A stretch of DNA of 64,000 nt from Paraburkholderia terricola (lineage in GTDB: Bacteria > Pseudomonadota > Gammaproteobacteria > Burkholderiales > Burkholderiaceae), in the NCBI RefSeq assembly GCF_900142195.1, contig NZ_FRAB01000025.1, positions 33,770 to 97,769 of the forward strand. Direction: 5' to 3'. The first letter of the stretch is position 1; each line of letters opens with the position of its first letter. Below the pieces are notes generated by a model that saw nothing but the letters and a program-made list of their open reading frames with translations, was not told where the DNA came from and made no database searches. The position numbers and the translations under genes were made by a program. This document shows positions 51,942 to 61,119 of this stretch, one piece after another.

Positions 51942-53360
51942 TTACTCGAAACCGATCATAGCCTTCACCTCGAGGTACTCCTCGAGGCCGAAAATTCCCA
52001 TCTCCCGCCCGTTTCCTGAGCGCTTGTATCCGCCCATCGGCGCCTCGGTGTTGCTTACCGCCCCGTTCAGGAAGACGCGTCCCGCCTGCAGGCGGGCTCC
52101 GACCGCTCGACCGCGTTCCAGGCTCGACGAGAACACGTAACCGCCTAGGCCATAGGGCGTTCCGTTTGCGATGTCGATGGCTTCGTCTTCGGTGCGATAG
52201 GAAATCACGGTGAGCACCGGACCGAAGATCTCTTCCTGTGCGATGCGCATATCAGGCGTCACATTGGAAAAGATCGTCGGCTTCACGAAGTAGCCGCGAT
52301 CGAGCCCCTCAGGCCGGCCAGGGCCGCCAACCAGAACCGTGGCGCCCTCTTCCATACCGATTCTGATGTATTCCTGCACGCGTTCGAACTGGAGCTTGTT
52401 GACCACCGGCCCCATCGACACCTGCGGGTCCAGCGGGTTTCCGACTTTCACAGCGTCTGCTTCGCTACGAAGCAGCGCCAGCACCTCATCCACCTGGTCC
52501 TCCTGGACGAGGATTCGAGTCGGAGCATGACACGACTGACCCGTATTGGAAAACGCTCGGGTAACGTTCCACTTCGCGGCCGCCTTGAGGTCCGCGTCGT
52601 CGAGGATTACGTTCGCCGACTTCCCGCCCAGTTCCTGGGCAACGCGCTTCACTGAAGGCGCCGCCGCCTCGGCGATCAGCACACCGGCTCTTGTGGAACC
52701 CGTGAACGACACCATGTCGATGTCCATGTGCCTGCTGATAGCGTTGCCCACTACCGGACCGTCACCCAACACGAGGTTGAAGACGCCCTTCGGCACGCCT
52801 GCTTCGTGAAGCACTTCGGTAAGGCGGATTGCGCTGAGCGGTGTAAATTCACTCGGTTTGAGTACGACCGTGCACCCCGCGGCAAGTGCATAGGCCAGCT
52901 TGGTGACAAGAAGCTGGAGCGGCCAGTTCCATGCGGTAATCAATCCACAGACGCCAATCGGTTCGCGCCGAATGGTATTAGGTCCAAGGCGGTACTCGAA
53001 CTCGTACTCCTTCAAGGTAGCCAATGCCTGTCTGAAAGAAGCAAGCGCGGCGGGAGCGTGAATCTTCTGCGAGACGGGAGTGCCGAGTTCGAGCGTCACG
53101 ACTTCAGCGAGTTCGTGCTCACGGCGGACAAAGCAGTCGATTATCTGTTCGAGCAGATCGATACGGGCGGCTTTCGAGGTCGCGCCGAAAGAACGGAACG
53201 CGGCTTTTGCGGCGTTGACGGCCGCGTCGACATCTTCGGCTCCGGCCAGCGCGACGGTAGCAAACGGTTCCTCGGTAGCGGGATTGATCAAAGTCCAATC
53301 CTTGCGAGTCAGCGGAGTAACCCATTCCCCGTTGATGTAGCACTTCTCATACGATTGCAT
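51942..53360 (-). CDS. Aldehyde dehydrogenase
   Basis: A 472-residue aldehyde dehydrogenase. The glutamate lies in AQELGGKSANVIL, the cysteine in FSNTGQSCHAPTR, and EEIFGPVLTVISY and GYKRSGNGREMG follow. FSNTGQSCHAPTRILV is shared with several uncharacterised and betaine-aldehyde-like relatives. The ATG has CAGGAGACTTT upstream. It is divergent from the LysR gene at 53587, which probably controls it. Confidence 0.93.
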   Translation of the reverse strand: MQSYEKCYINGEWVTPLTRKDWTLINPATEEPFATVALAGAEDVDAAVNAAKAAFRSFGATSKAARIDLLEQIIDCFVRREHELAEVVTLELGTPVSQKIHAPAALASFRQALATLKEYEFEYRLGPNTIRREPIGVCGLITAWNWPLQLLVTKLAYALAAGCTVVLKPSEFTPLSAIRLTEVLHEAGVPKGVFNLVLGDGPVVGNAISRHMDIDMVSFTGSTRAGVLIAEAAAPSVKRVAQELGGKSANVILDDADLKAAAKWNVTRAFSNTGQSCHAPTRILVQEDQVDEVLALLRSEADAVKVGNPLDPQVSMGPVVNKLQFERVQEYIRIGMEEGATVLVGGPGRPEGLDRGYFVKPTIFSNVTPDMRIAQEEIFGPVLTVISYRTEDEAIDIANGTPYGLGGYVFSSSLERGRAVGARLQAGRVFLNGAVSNTEAPMGGYKRSGNGREMGIFGLEEYLEVKAMIGFE

Positions 53361-53586
53361 AAAGTCTCCTGTTATTCACCCGCGACCGGGAGTGCCCGCA
53401 GTAATCGCGGCGATGATGGAAGTTTGGAATCGCACCAACGTAGGGTCAAGTCAGCTATTATGGTGTCTCGGTAAGCGGCGCTAACCGGCCACGCTCAGCC
53501 TTGAATGGAGCATCGAATGCGGTCCACACCGGGACCTAGGCCATGGTGTTTACGGGCCGCCGCTGTTAAGGAGGAGACAGAAAAAG

Positions 53587-54516
53587 ATGGAACTCCGACA
53601 TCTTCGCTACTTTATCGCCGCCGCGGAGGAAGAACACTTCGGGCGCGCTGCGGTGCGCTTGCACATCACGAGACCTGCGGTTTCTCAAATCATTGCCGAC
53701 CTCGAAGGAGAGCTCGGCACACCGCTTTTTGAACGCCTCGCGCATACGGTCAAGCTAACGGCCGCGGGCCGCACACTGCTGCCGCAACTCGTCCGTGTGA
53801 TGGACGATCTCAATGAGGCCATAGTCCTCACCAAGCGCGTTGGGCATGGCATGACCGGGACGTTGAGGATCGGCTATGGATCGCTTACGCTCATGCATTC
53901 GATCTTCCGGGCAGCAGTCAAACAGTTCCGCGAAAGTTACCCGGAAATCAATCTTTCGCTCGTGGAAATGTCGACGTCGCTACAGCCCAAAGCCCTCGCG
54001 GACGGAAAGATAGATGCGGGTTTCATGCATCTGGGGCCAAGCCCGCACCCGGGCAAGCGGCGCACCGAAATCAATATGGAGCGCGAAGGCATTGTCCTGG
54101 ATTCGATATGCATTCAGACAGGTAGCCTCGGTGTCGCCGTACCGCACGATCACCGGCTGGCGCGCAGGAAGTCGCTCACACTCGACGATCTCGCCAACGA
54201 GTGGTTCGTGGTCGTGCCTAAATCCAGCAGCAGCTTGAGTTACGGACAGCTCTATTCCTTCTGCCAGGCGGCAGGGTTCGAGCCGAACATCGTTCAGGAG
54301 GTGAGCACTGTCGCCTCGCAACTGAACCTGATTTCGGTTGGCATGGGAATCGGACTGGTGGTCATGGGAAAGAACTTCCAGTATCCGGGCGACTTGACGA
54401 TCGTTCCGCTGACCAATTTGGACTACTCGACGCGCTTTATCTTTGGATGGGTGCGCCGGCAGAACGACCCGGTCCTCGACAAGATGATCGACATCGTGAA
54501 GGACCTGTCGAAGTAA
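53587..54516 (+). CDS. LysR-type transcriptional regulator
   Basis: A 309-residue LysR protein of the BenM/CatM-like group, starting MELRHLRYFIAAAEEEHFGRAAVRLHITRPAVSQ, with RERL-like segments in the linker and GTLRIGYGSLTLMHSI opening the effector domain. The ATG has TAAGGAGGAGACAG upstream, an unusually strong site for a regulator. It is divergent from the aldehyde dehydrogenase with a 226-bp shared control region, and ends at a good terminator. Confidence 0.93.
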   Translation: MELRHLRYFIAAAEEEHFGRAAVRLHITRPAVSQIIADLEGELGTPLFERLAHTVKLTAAGRTLLPQLVRVMDDLNEAIVLTKRVGHGMTGTLRIGYGSLTLMHSIFRAAVKQFRESYPEINLSLVEMSTSLQPKALADGKIDAGFMHLGPSPHPGKRRTEINMEREGIVLDSICIQTGSLGVAVPHDHRLARRKSLTLDDLANEWFVVVPKSSSSLSYGQLYSFCQAAGFEPNIVQEVSTVASQLNLISVGMGIGLVVMGKNFQYPGDLTIVPLTNLDYSTRFIFGWVRRQNDPVLDKMIDIVKDLSK

Positions 54517-54526
54517 CGTGAAAAGA

Positions 54527-54567
54527 CGTCGCCCTCTGAACGCGTCGAGCATTGCAGAGGGCGTCGT
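54527..54567 (+). terminator. Terminator after the LysR gene
   Basis: GCCCTCTG (54531..54538) pairs with CAGAGGGC (54555..54562), extended by CG pairs, and GTCGTTTC follows. The stem is 8-10 bp with a 16-base loop. Confidence 0.6.
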
Positions 54568-54636
54568 TTCTTACAGGCCGGCTTTCGTGGCAGCGGAAAA
54601 CGCATTCATGCTTTCGCATGCACGACATGACTCGGC

Positions 54637-55602
54637 CTAGCGCCTCAGCACCTCGGGATTGACGATGTTTGTGTTGAGCGTGCCATTCAGCGCGCCGATG
54701 AGATTTTCGGCTGCGTTCCTGTTCATCGCTTGACGCGTCTCGTGCGTCGCCGAACCAACGTGCGGCAATGTAACGACGTTGTCCATGCCAAGCAGCGGCG
54801 ATTCCACCGAAAGCGGCTCTTCCGCGTACACGTCGAGTCCCGCCCCCGCGATGGTGCCGTCTTTCAGCGCCTCGATCAGTGCTGGTTCATCGACAATTGG
54901 CCCGCGCGAAGCGTTGATAAGAAACGCACTGCGCTTCATCGCCTTGAGTTGCGCGGTGCTAATGAGATTTTTCGTTTCTTTGGTTAATGGCGCCTGCAAC
55001 AGAACGAAATCCGATTCCTTGAGAAGTACATTCAGGTCCACTTTCTTGGCACCATACTCACGTTCTGCCCGCTCGTTGACGCCTTGATCGACGTACAGAA
55101 CATTCATCGCGAAGCCCAGAGAAGCGCGGCGAGCCACTGATGTGCCGATACGGCCAAGGCCGACAATACCCAGCGTCTTATGGTGAACGTCGACGCCGAA
55201 CTTGTCCTCGCCGATTTTTTTCGTCCACTTTCCGGCCTTCACAAACGCCGCCAGTTCGGCGAGGCGCCGAGCGGTCAGAAGAACCAGCGAGAACGCCGTG
55301 TCAGCGGTGGATTCGGTCAGCACATCCGGGGTATTGGTCAGCAATATCCCGCGCCGGTTCAGATAATCGATGTCGAACGCATCGAAGCCGACCGATACCG
55401 TAGAAAGAACCTTGATCCGCCGCGCGCCCTGCAGCGTCTCCGCGTTCATTTTCACGCCCGTCCCAATCGCGCCGTCAGCGTCCTTCAGTGCTTCAATGAG
55501 CGTGCCCGGTTGCTTCGGGTCGACGATGGTTACTTCTGCATGCGAGCGAAGGTAGTTGATCGTTTCTTCGGGCAGCGGTTTGTACACTACGACTTTATTC
55601 AT
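54637..55602 (-). CDS. D-2-hydroxyacid dehydrogenase (glyoxylate/hydroxypyruvate reductase-like)
   Basis: A 321-residue NAD(P)-dependent enzyme. The dinucleotide site is VHHKTLGIVGLGRIGTSVARRA. NASRGPIVDE, AGLDVYAEEPL and LPHVGSATHETR carry the catalytic Arg, Glu and His in their normal order. It interconverts 2-hydroxy- and 2-ketoacids such as glyoxylate or hydroxypyruvate. ATG 55602 has GAGGAT 7 bases upstream; longer in-frame starts overlap this site. It is 72 bp after the aldolase gene and could reduce or consume the aldolase's 2-ketoacid product. Confidence 0.93.
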   Translation of the reverse strand: MNKVVVYKPLPEETINYLRSHAEVTIVDPKQPGTLIEALKDADGAIGTGVKMNAETLQGARRIKVLSTVSVGFDAFDIDYLNRRGILLTNTPDVLTESTADTAFSLVLLTARRLAELAAFVKAGKWTKKIGEDKFGVDVHHKTLGIVGLGRIGTSVARRASLGFAMNVLYVDQGVNERAEREYGAKKVDLNVLLKESDFVLLQAPLTKETKNLISTAQLKAMKRSAFLINASRGPIVDEPALIEALKDGTIAGAGLDVYAEEPLSVESPLLGMDNVVTLPHVGSATHETRQAMNRNAAENLIGALNGTLNTNIVNPEVLRR

Positions 55603-55674
55603 TCGAGACATCCTCATATATTGCGGTACTGGAGCCGGCCTCGCCTTGAGCTTGACCGGCCCGACGCTCACAGA

Positions 55675-56472
55675 TCACAGATCGCGCATGACGGCGGCCT
55701 TGGCACTCGCTGCGCTTACGAGAAACGAAATGTCAGTGCCGGTGGAGATATATCGAGCACCCATTTCGACGAATTGCGCGACCAGATTCGGGTGAGCGTT
55801 GAGACCGCCGACACCGAGATGCTTGCCATGCTTTCGGCATGCGGCCATGGCCTTCGCGTAGGCCTCGCGAATCATCTCGTGCTCGAATTGCCCCTCGATT
55901 CCGAGCGACGCGCAAAGGTCGTTGGTACCGATGAAAAGCAGATCGACGCCTTGGATCGCCGCAATTTCATCAATCGCGGCCAGCGCCTCCCGGGTCTCGA
56001 TCATTACGACAACCATCGTGGCATCGTTGACGGCCTCGCCGACCTCTGAACTCGGAAACGAGCGAAAACCCATGTGCGGGAGCACGCCACCATGCGAGCG
56101 CTCGCCGAGCGGCGGGAACCTGGCCGCGCGAACAACCTGTCTCGCCTGTTCAGCAGACTCGACGTGCGGCGCGATTACGCCCAGCGCACCACCGTCCAGA
56201 ATCCGGGCGATGAGATCCGGAGCCAGATTCGGCAGACGAACGAACGGCGCGATGTCAGCGTTCATGGCTGCCATGCAGATTTGAGCTGTGGTCTCGAGAG
56301 ACAGCGTACTGTGCTCGAGATCGATATAGAATGTGTCAAAACCCGCGGTCTTTGCGATCGTCACGATCTCGGCCGTTCTGACGAGGCGGACCGTCATGGA
56401 AAGCGTAACTTCATCGCGCGCCAGTTTTTCTTTGACGACGTTGCGGACCAGATCTTTTGCGGCTACTTTCAT
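55675..56472 (-). CDS. HpcH/HpaI-family 2-keto-3-deoxy acid aldolase
   Basis: A 265-residue class II aldolase of the HpcH/HpaI TIM-barrel family, which cleaves 2-keto-3-deoxy acids into pyruvate (or a 2-ketoacid) and an aldehyde. The metal ligands lie in VVVMIETREAL (Glu) and LLFIGTNDLCASLGI (Asp). VRLPNLAPDLIARILDGGALGVIAPHV carries the substrate arginine. The ATG has TTGAGGAGACAAA. It is grouped with the 2-hydroxyacid dehydrogenase and the racemase-like gene in one leftward operon. Confidence 0.92.
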   Translation of the reverse strand: MKVAAKDLVRNVVKEKLARDEVTLSMTVRLVRTAEIVTIAKTAGFDTFYIDLEHSTLSLETTAQICMAAMNADIAPFVRLPNLAPDLIARILDGGALGVIAPHVESAEQARQVVRAARFPPLGERSHGGVLPHMGFRSFPSSEVGEAVNDATMVVVMIETREALAAIDEIAAIQGVDLLFIGTNDLCASLGIEGQFEHEMIREAYAKAMAACRKHGKHLGVGGLNAHPNLVAQFVEMGARYISTGTDISFLVSAASAKAAVMRDL

Positions 56473-56536
56473 TTTGTCTCCTCAATCTCGGACGCGGAAC
56501 ACAATCGACTGCTTACATCGCGCTGCGCCGTGTTAC

Positions 56537-57196
56537 TTAACGCACGCTTGACAGCGCGCGTTTCAGGGAAGCAACACCGCTACGCGGGCTAGAGAGCACC
56601 GGCACACGCAGGTCTTTTAGCTGAGGAACGAGTCGCGCCATCGACACCTGAGCCAGGACGACGACATCCACGCTCGCCGCCAATGCCGAGATAGTGCTCT
56701 TGACGATCTCGTCGTGTTTCGCGGCGTCGCCCGCGAGCAGCGCGTCAAATGCGCCCTCAGCAATCCGCTCGGCAACTTCAATGTCGCGGCCGAGTTCGCC
56801 GGCTTTCCTTTTGATCAGCCGAACGGTCGGCTCCAGTGTGGTGGGCACGGTCGCGACCACTCCGATGCGGCGGCCGATGGAACTGGCCTCCTCAGCCATC
56901 GCTTCGTCGATCTTTACGATCGGCGTACTGACAAACTTACGCACCGAATCAACGGCCTCGCCGACGGACGAACAGGCGTTGAGAATAATGTCCGCACGCA
57001 TTGCCTGTGCATTCGCCATGTACGAGTGAATCCGGCTCGCAACCTCAGGCGTCAGATGTCCTGCTGCACGCACGTCGTTGAGCAGGCTATCGTCGATGAT
57101 GTTGATCACGCGCGCCTCGGGAATCTGCTCGCTGATCTGTTCCTTGATCGGCTGGACCGTGACTGGTCCGGTGTGAATCACGGCAATGGTAGTCAT
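56537..57196 (-). CDS. Asp/Glu/hydantoin racemase-family protein
   Basis: A 219-residue protein of the Asp/Glu racemase fold. The first catalytic cysteine is in IILNACSSVGEAVDSVR. In the second half, where the other cysteine is expected, the sequence reads VVVLAQVSMARLVPQL and VLSSPRSGVASLKRAL, and no cysteine is seen. Family members with one cysteine act as decarboxylases, isomerases or maleate-isomerase-like enzymes. ATG 57196 has GGAACGAAC upstream. It lies between the cupin-like and aldolase genes of the same operon. Confidence 0.85.
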   Translation of the reverse strand: MTTIAVIHTGPVTVQPIKEQISEQIPEARVINIIDDSLLNDVRAAGHLTPEVASRIHSYMANAQAMRADIILNACSSVGEAVDSVRKFVSTPIVKIDEAMAEEASSIGRRIGVVATVPTTLEPTVRLIKRKAGELGRDIEVAERIAEGAFDALLAGDAAKHDEIVKSTISALAASVDVVVLAQVSMARLVPQLKDLRVPVLSSPRSGVASLKRALSSVR

Positions 57197-57285
57197 AGTT
57201 CGTTCCGGCTTGGTAGTATGTGAGAGGTAAAAGCAGGCGCCCGCATCTGCGGTGTGCGCGGCGCGACCGCACACCGCGCACAGCG

Positions 57286-58128
57286 TTAGAACCTGGGAAG
57301 CACGAGACGGAAGAACTCTGTTTCCTCAATTGCTCTGAGCGGCACCGGGCCCTCGTTCGCCTCGAATTCGAACGCCGTATGGAGGCCATATTCCTTGCCT
57401 TCGAAGCTGACTTTACCTTTGCTCAGGAAAAGCAGTTCGATCGAAGACTCCATACCCGCCGGGAGCGACGCACCCGCGTCTATTTTGACGAAGCCGATTC
57501 GCGTATTTCGCTCAGTGAAAGAGCCAAGCCACTTCGAAAAGACGCCGCGCGTTTCTTCCGGAATCCAGTCGAAGTTTGCGGGGTTCATGAGGATCAGATC
57601 TTCATAACGCGGCTTGGCGTATTCCAGCTTGCGTCCCGTCACGTGTTCGAAGCAAGCTTCGAATCCATCCTGGTTGTGCTTTTTCCCCGACTCGTCGTAC
57701 CACGTAAAGATGCCGTCCTTGAACTCGCCCTTGGCCTTCAACGCCTGGTTTGCGGCTTCGCGCTCCTCGACGCTCACAAAGCCGTAGCCCGCCGCACCGC
57801 CGAACTGGCAGACCATCATCTCCAGCCCTTCAGGACGTTCCTGCGGACCGTAGTACACGCTCTCCGGGAAGTAACCTACCCAACCCTCTGGCATGCTCTT
57901 TCCCTGCGCATAAGGAAAGTCGCCCTTGATCACGTAGCGGACCTGATCGAAATTGTGGCGGTGACTGGGCGCGACCCAGCCGCCCGCGCCCGTGCGGCCG
58001 ACGTTGATGAGGTAGTTATTCGGAGAACCCGGTTTTCCCTGCAGCAGGAACTTCTGCTCGAGGACGCCCTCTCGCATATTGCTGCCGATTCTCCCGTAAT
58101 CTGTTGTCGAGGCCTCTGAAACTCGCAT
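57286..58128 (-). CDS. Cupin-like protein of unknown function
   Basis: A 280-residue soluble protein that I place in the cupin fold with two halves. The first has GGWVAPSHRHNFDQVRYVIKGDFPY, with possible His ligands, and the second SIELLFLSKGKVSFEGKEYG near the C-terminus. I do not recognise a named family. ATG 58128 has AGGAGGGTCAAA just before it. It is the first gene of a leftward operon with the racemase-like, aldolase and hydroxyacid dehydrogenase genes, under a 19-bp palindrome at 58230. Confidence 0.72.
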   Translation of the reverse strand: MRVSEASTTDYGRIGSNMREGVLEQKFLLQGKPGSPNNYLINVGRTGAGGWVAPSHRHNFDQVRYVIKGDFPYAQGKSMPEGWVGYFPESVYYGPQERPEGLEMMVCQFGGAAGYGFVSVEEREAANQALKAKGEFKDGIFTWYDESGKKHNQDGFEACFEHVTGRKLEYAKPRYEDLILMNPANFDWIPEETRGVFSKWLGSFTERNTRIGFVKIDAGASLPAGMESSIELLFLSKGKVSFEGKEYGLHTAFEFEANEGPVPLRAIEETEFFRLVLPRF

Positions 58129-58229
58129 TTTGACCCTCCTATGGTCACTGTCTGGCCGCCTTTCTATCGCGGGGTTCGCCTGCCGGCGCCAGATCAAAGG
58201 ATGAGTAGGCGAACAAAATCAGTTATCCT

Positions 58230-58248
58230 ACATGTTTAAACAACATGT
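58230..58248. promoter_or_regulatory. 19-bp perfect inverted repeat, probable operator
   Basis: ACATGTT and AACATGT are exact inverted 7-bp arms around TAAAC, about 100 bp upstream of the cupin-like operon. The surrounding DNA is AT-rich. It is unlike the 17-bp island operator, so a different regulator is implied; the LysR at 53587 is one candidate. Confidence 0.6.
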
Positions 58249-58397
58249 CGGGCGACTCAACATCGCGACACCGACATGAAGAGCTGTCAGCTGCTTAGTG
58301 AAGTGCGCATTGCGCCGCGCCACCCGCAAACTCTCGACTCATCTACCCGTCAATGCGCTGTACAGTTGCCCAAACAACTGGGCAAGGCACCGCAACG

Positions 58398-59780
58398 CTA
58401 CGTGAGTGCGCGAAGTATCCCGGTCGCGTCAGTCAGAGTTTCCATCTCCCGAATCAGCATCTGAGCCCTGGCAATTCCCGCGTCCGACGGCGCAATAGCT
58501 GCAACAGATGCGCAACTCACGAACTTTTCCGACAGTTGCTCCCAGGTTAGCGGGGCCTCTGCATTACCTGGGATCTTGTCTCCAAGGCGGCCGAAAACAC
58601 GGCCGTCCCGCGTCACAATTTCGATCCGGCCGTCCGGCAGCTTGAATGTCCAGTTCTGCTCCGGATCCTGCACCGGAACGACCTTCGCCGCCATGGATAG
58701 AACGTCGGGGTCTTTCAGCGCCGCCTCGCTGAAATCGGCGATAGTCATCTTGCCCCTGCTCGCTGCAATTCCGAGTATGAACGGCAAGCTCATCTTCGCG
58801 TCGACGAGCGTGGACGGCGCACGCCGAACTTCCAACGGCGTACACATGGTGTACGTGAAGTCGCCGACGAAGGCGCGGATGGCTTCGACGTCCTTTGCTG
58901 CGATGCCTTTTTCTTTCATCAATTCGATGGTGGCGTGAATATAGGTGTGAGAGTTGCCCACCGCCGGCCATGCCTTATACAGCGTCGTGCCTCCGAGGAA
59001 CCGCACGCCCAGCCCATCAAGCATCTTCTCGCGGTCGTACTTTCCGCCGAAATAAACGTTGAAAATCCCGGCCTTTCCCTCAAACAGGGTATCGATTCCG
59101 GTAATGCCCTTTTGGGCGAGCAGCGCCGCAATGACAGCGCCCTTTGCAGTGAAGCCCGCGTACATTCCTCGCAGGTCACTGCCGGTTGCAAAGATGACTT
59201 CCATGGTTCCGCAAGACTGCTGGCTGGCAATGCCGAGAGCGTGGGCAGTCTGTTCGGCGGACAGTCCAAGCACATGTGCAGCCGACGCGGCCGCCGAAAA
59301 AGCGCCCACCATCGACGACAAATTCCAGTTCTGGTTCCAGCCAACATTGCAGCGCAACCGGGCGAAGAGGTCCTGCCCAATCGCTACCGCGGTGATAAGC
59401 GTGCGCCCTGACACTCCACCCATTCGTTCAGCGATCGCGAAGACGGAAGGAACAATTGAACTCGCCGCATGCGCGCCCCACGGAGTCTGATCATCAAAGT
59501 CCAGACAGTGAGCCATGGACCCGTTGGCGAAAGCCGCCGACATTGCAGGCAATTTTCCGCCGGATCCGAGGACCGTACTCTCCGGCTTTCCACCGCTTTC
59601 CTGCAGCAATTGCACCAATGCCTGAACCGCGGGCTCGGCACCGGTTGCGGCCAACGTCACGCCCAATGTGTCGAGAATCGTCTTCTTCGCGCCTTCAATC
59701 GCGTCTTTTGGCAAATCGTCGTAGCGAGTTTCTGCCGCGAATTTCGCGAAATGATGGCAGAGGTCCAAATGCTCGGTCAT
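58398..59780 (-). CDS. MmgE/PrpD-family protein
   Basis: A 460-residue protein of the 2-methylcitrate dehydratase (PrpD)/cis-aconitate decarboxylase/iminodisuccinate epimerase family. Visible marks are the N-terminal helical DTLGVTLAATGAEPAVQAL, AHCLDFDDQTPWGAHAASSIVPSVFAIAE (family DfdD and H) and NSHTYIHATIELM. The reaction is probably dehydration or epimerisation of a di- or tricarboxylic acid. ATG 59780 is used; GTG 59804 is also possible, and neither has a strong ribosome site. It is upstream of the cupin operon and downstream of the alcohol dehydrogenase on the same strand. Confidence 0.9.
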   Translation of the reverse strand: MTEHLDLCHHFAKFAAETRYDDLPKDAIEGAKKTILDTLGVTLAATGAEPAVQALVQLLQESGGKPESTVLGSGGKLPAMSAAFANGSMAHCLDFDDQTPWGAHAASSIVPSVFAIAERMGGVSGRTLITAVAIGQDLFARLRCNVGWNQNWNLSSMVGAFSAAASAAHVLGLSAEQTAHALGIASQQSCGTMEVIFATGSDLRGMYAGFTAKGAVIAALLAQKGITGIDTLFEGKAGIFNVYFGGKYDREKMLDGLGVRFLGGTTLYKAWPAVGNSHTYIHATIELMKEKGIAAKDVEAIRAFVGDFTYTMCTPLEVRRAPSTLVDAKMSLPFILGIAASRGKMTIADFSEAALKDPDVLSMAAKVVPVQDPEQNWTFKLPDGRIEIVTRDGRVFGRLGDKIPGNAEAPLTWEQLSEKFVSCASVAAIAPSDAGIARAQMLIREMETLTDATGILRALT

Positions 59781-59993
59781 GAAAGTGCTCGGGAAAGACG
59801 GCACAGCAAAAAGTGACTCGTGAATGGCGTTGCTGCTTACGCTTTATCTTCCTGATCATTCTGCGCGTGGGACTCCTTATAGTACAGTTCGTTTTCATCG
59901 ATAGCCCGGTAAGTTTGGCTAACGGTCCGGCGCGGACATCACCGCCATACAACGCCGTTTTCGGCAGAACTATCTCGACGTTAATCGCCACCG
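59781..59993. other. Upstream region of the PrpD-like gene
   Basis: A 213-bp gap between the alcohol dehydrogenase and PrpD-like genes. AT-rich DNA at 59870-59900 may contain a promoter. No gene was seen. Confidence 0.35.
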
Positions 59994-61016
59994 CTACATC
60001 AAGAACACGCCCTTGCCGCCGCTTTGACGGTTAAAGACTTGATACGCTTCTTCCGCCTGATCAAGGCGCCAACGGTCCGTGAAGAGCGCGTCGAGGTTGA
60101 GCTTGCGCTCGACGATGAACTCGGCGCAGGCTCGCTGGCCCTGAACGGACATCGTCCACGAGGTCAGAACGCGGAGTTGAGTGCGCAAATAGCTGGCCAG
60201 CGAAAGAGTGAATTCCGACCCAATACCAACGAGGCAAATCGTGCCCCAAGGACTCACGGAGTCGAGAGCATCGCGGTTTGCGGCGGCTGCGCCCGAAGTC
60301 TCGAGTGCAACGCTCGCACCCCTGCCGCTGGTGAGCTCGCGGATTGCATCGGCGACTCCTCCATCCAGCGGATTAATCACAGCATCGGCGCCAAACTTTG
60401 CCGCTGTCTCGCGACGACTTGCGTCGACGTCCAACGCGATAACGCGAGCGCCTTGAGCCTTCGCGAGCATCGTTGCAGAAAGGCCGACTGGCCCTTGCCC
60501 GAATACCGCAACGGTATCGCGCCCCGTGAGGCCGATTCGCTCGAAAGCGCCCCAGGCAGTACCCGTTCCGCAGGAAATGGCAGCGCCTGCCTCGAAGCTG
60601 AGCCGTTCGTCGAGCGGCACCAGTGTGTCCGCGCGAACCTTCATGTAAGGGGCATGCGCGCCGTGCGCATCGGTCCCATACACAATGATCGGCGCAGTCC
60701 TGCACATTTGCGGCCAACCCGAGCGGCAGTCGGGGCATCCCATGCAGCCACTGTAGTGATGGACCATGACGCGCGCACCGATGCACGCGTGTGGCCCCAC
60801 GACGCCTTTTCCCACAGCGACGACAACACCGCACGGCTCGTGACCAGCGATGACTGAAGGAACGGGCGAGCCTGCCGGCCGGCGATAGAAGTGAAGATCG
60901 CTTCCGCACATGCCAGAAGCCTTGATTTCCAGAACGACTTCGCCGACGCCCGGCGTCGGATCGGGGAAAGTCGCGAGCTCGACTTTGCAGTCACCGCGAA
61001 AGACAATGCCACGCAT
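59994..61016 (-). CDS. Zinc-dependent medium-chain alcohol/polyol dehydrogenase
   Basis: A 340-residue medium-chain dehydrogenase. The catalytic zinc ligands are in ASGMCGSDLHFYR (Cys) and VIAGHEPCGVV (His, Glu). The structural zinc loop CMGCPDCRSGWPQMC has all four cysteines. The NAD domain contains VAVFGQGPVGLSATMLAKAQGARVIALDVD, with the Asp favouring NAD. CGSDLH and GHEPCG are typical of polyol and threonine dehydrogenases. The ATG has TGAGGAACACACGGC before it. It follows the MFS gene by 103 bp, so it is probably in the same transcript. Confidence 0.93.
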   Translation of the reverse strand: MRGIVFRGDCKVELATFPDPTPGVGEVVLEIKASGMCGSDLHFYRRPAGSPVPSVIAGHEPCGVVVAVGKGVVGPHACIGARVMVHHYSGCMGCPDCRSGWPQMCRTAPIIVYGTDAHGAHAPYMKVRADTLVPLDERLSFEAGAAISCGTGTAWGAFERIGLTGRDTVAVFGQGPVGLSATMLAKAQGARVIALDVDASRRETAAKFGADAVINPLDGGVADAIRELTSGRGASVALETSGAAAANRDALDSVSPWGTICLVGIGSEFTLSLASYLRTQLRVLTSWTMSVQGQRACAEFIVERKLNLDALFTDRWRLDQAEEAYQVFNRQSGGKGVFLM

Positions 61017-61119
61017 GCCGTGTGTTCCTCAGTGCTGTTAGGTGAAAGATGAACGACTGCGAACAGCGATACATTGCGTCGAACGCACCGCTGTTTTCAG
61101 CCCGCATTTGATTGGATGG

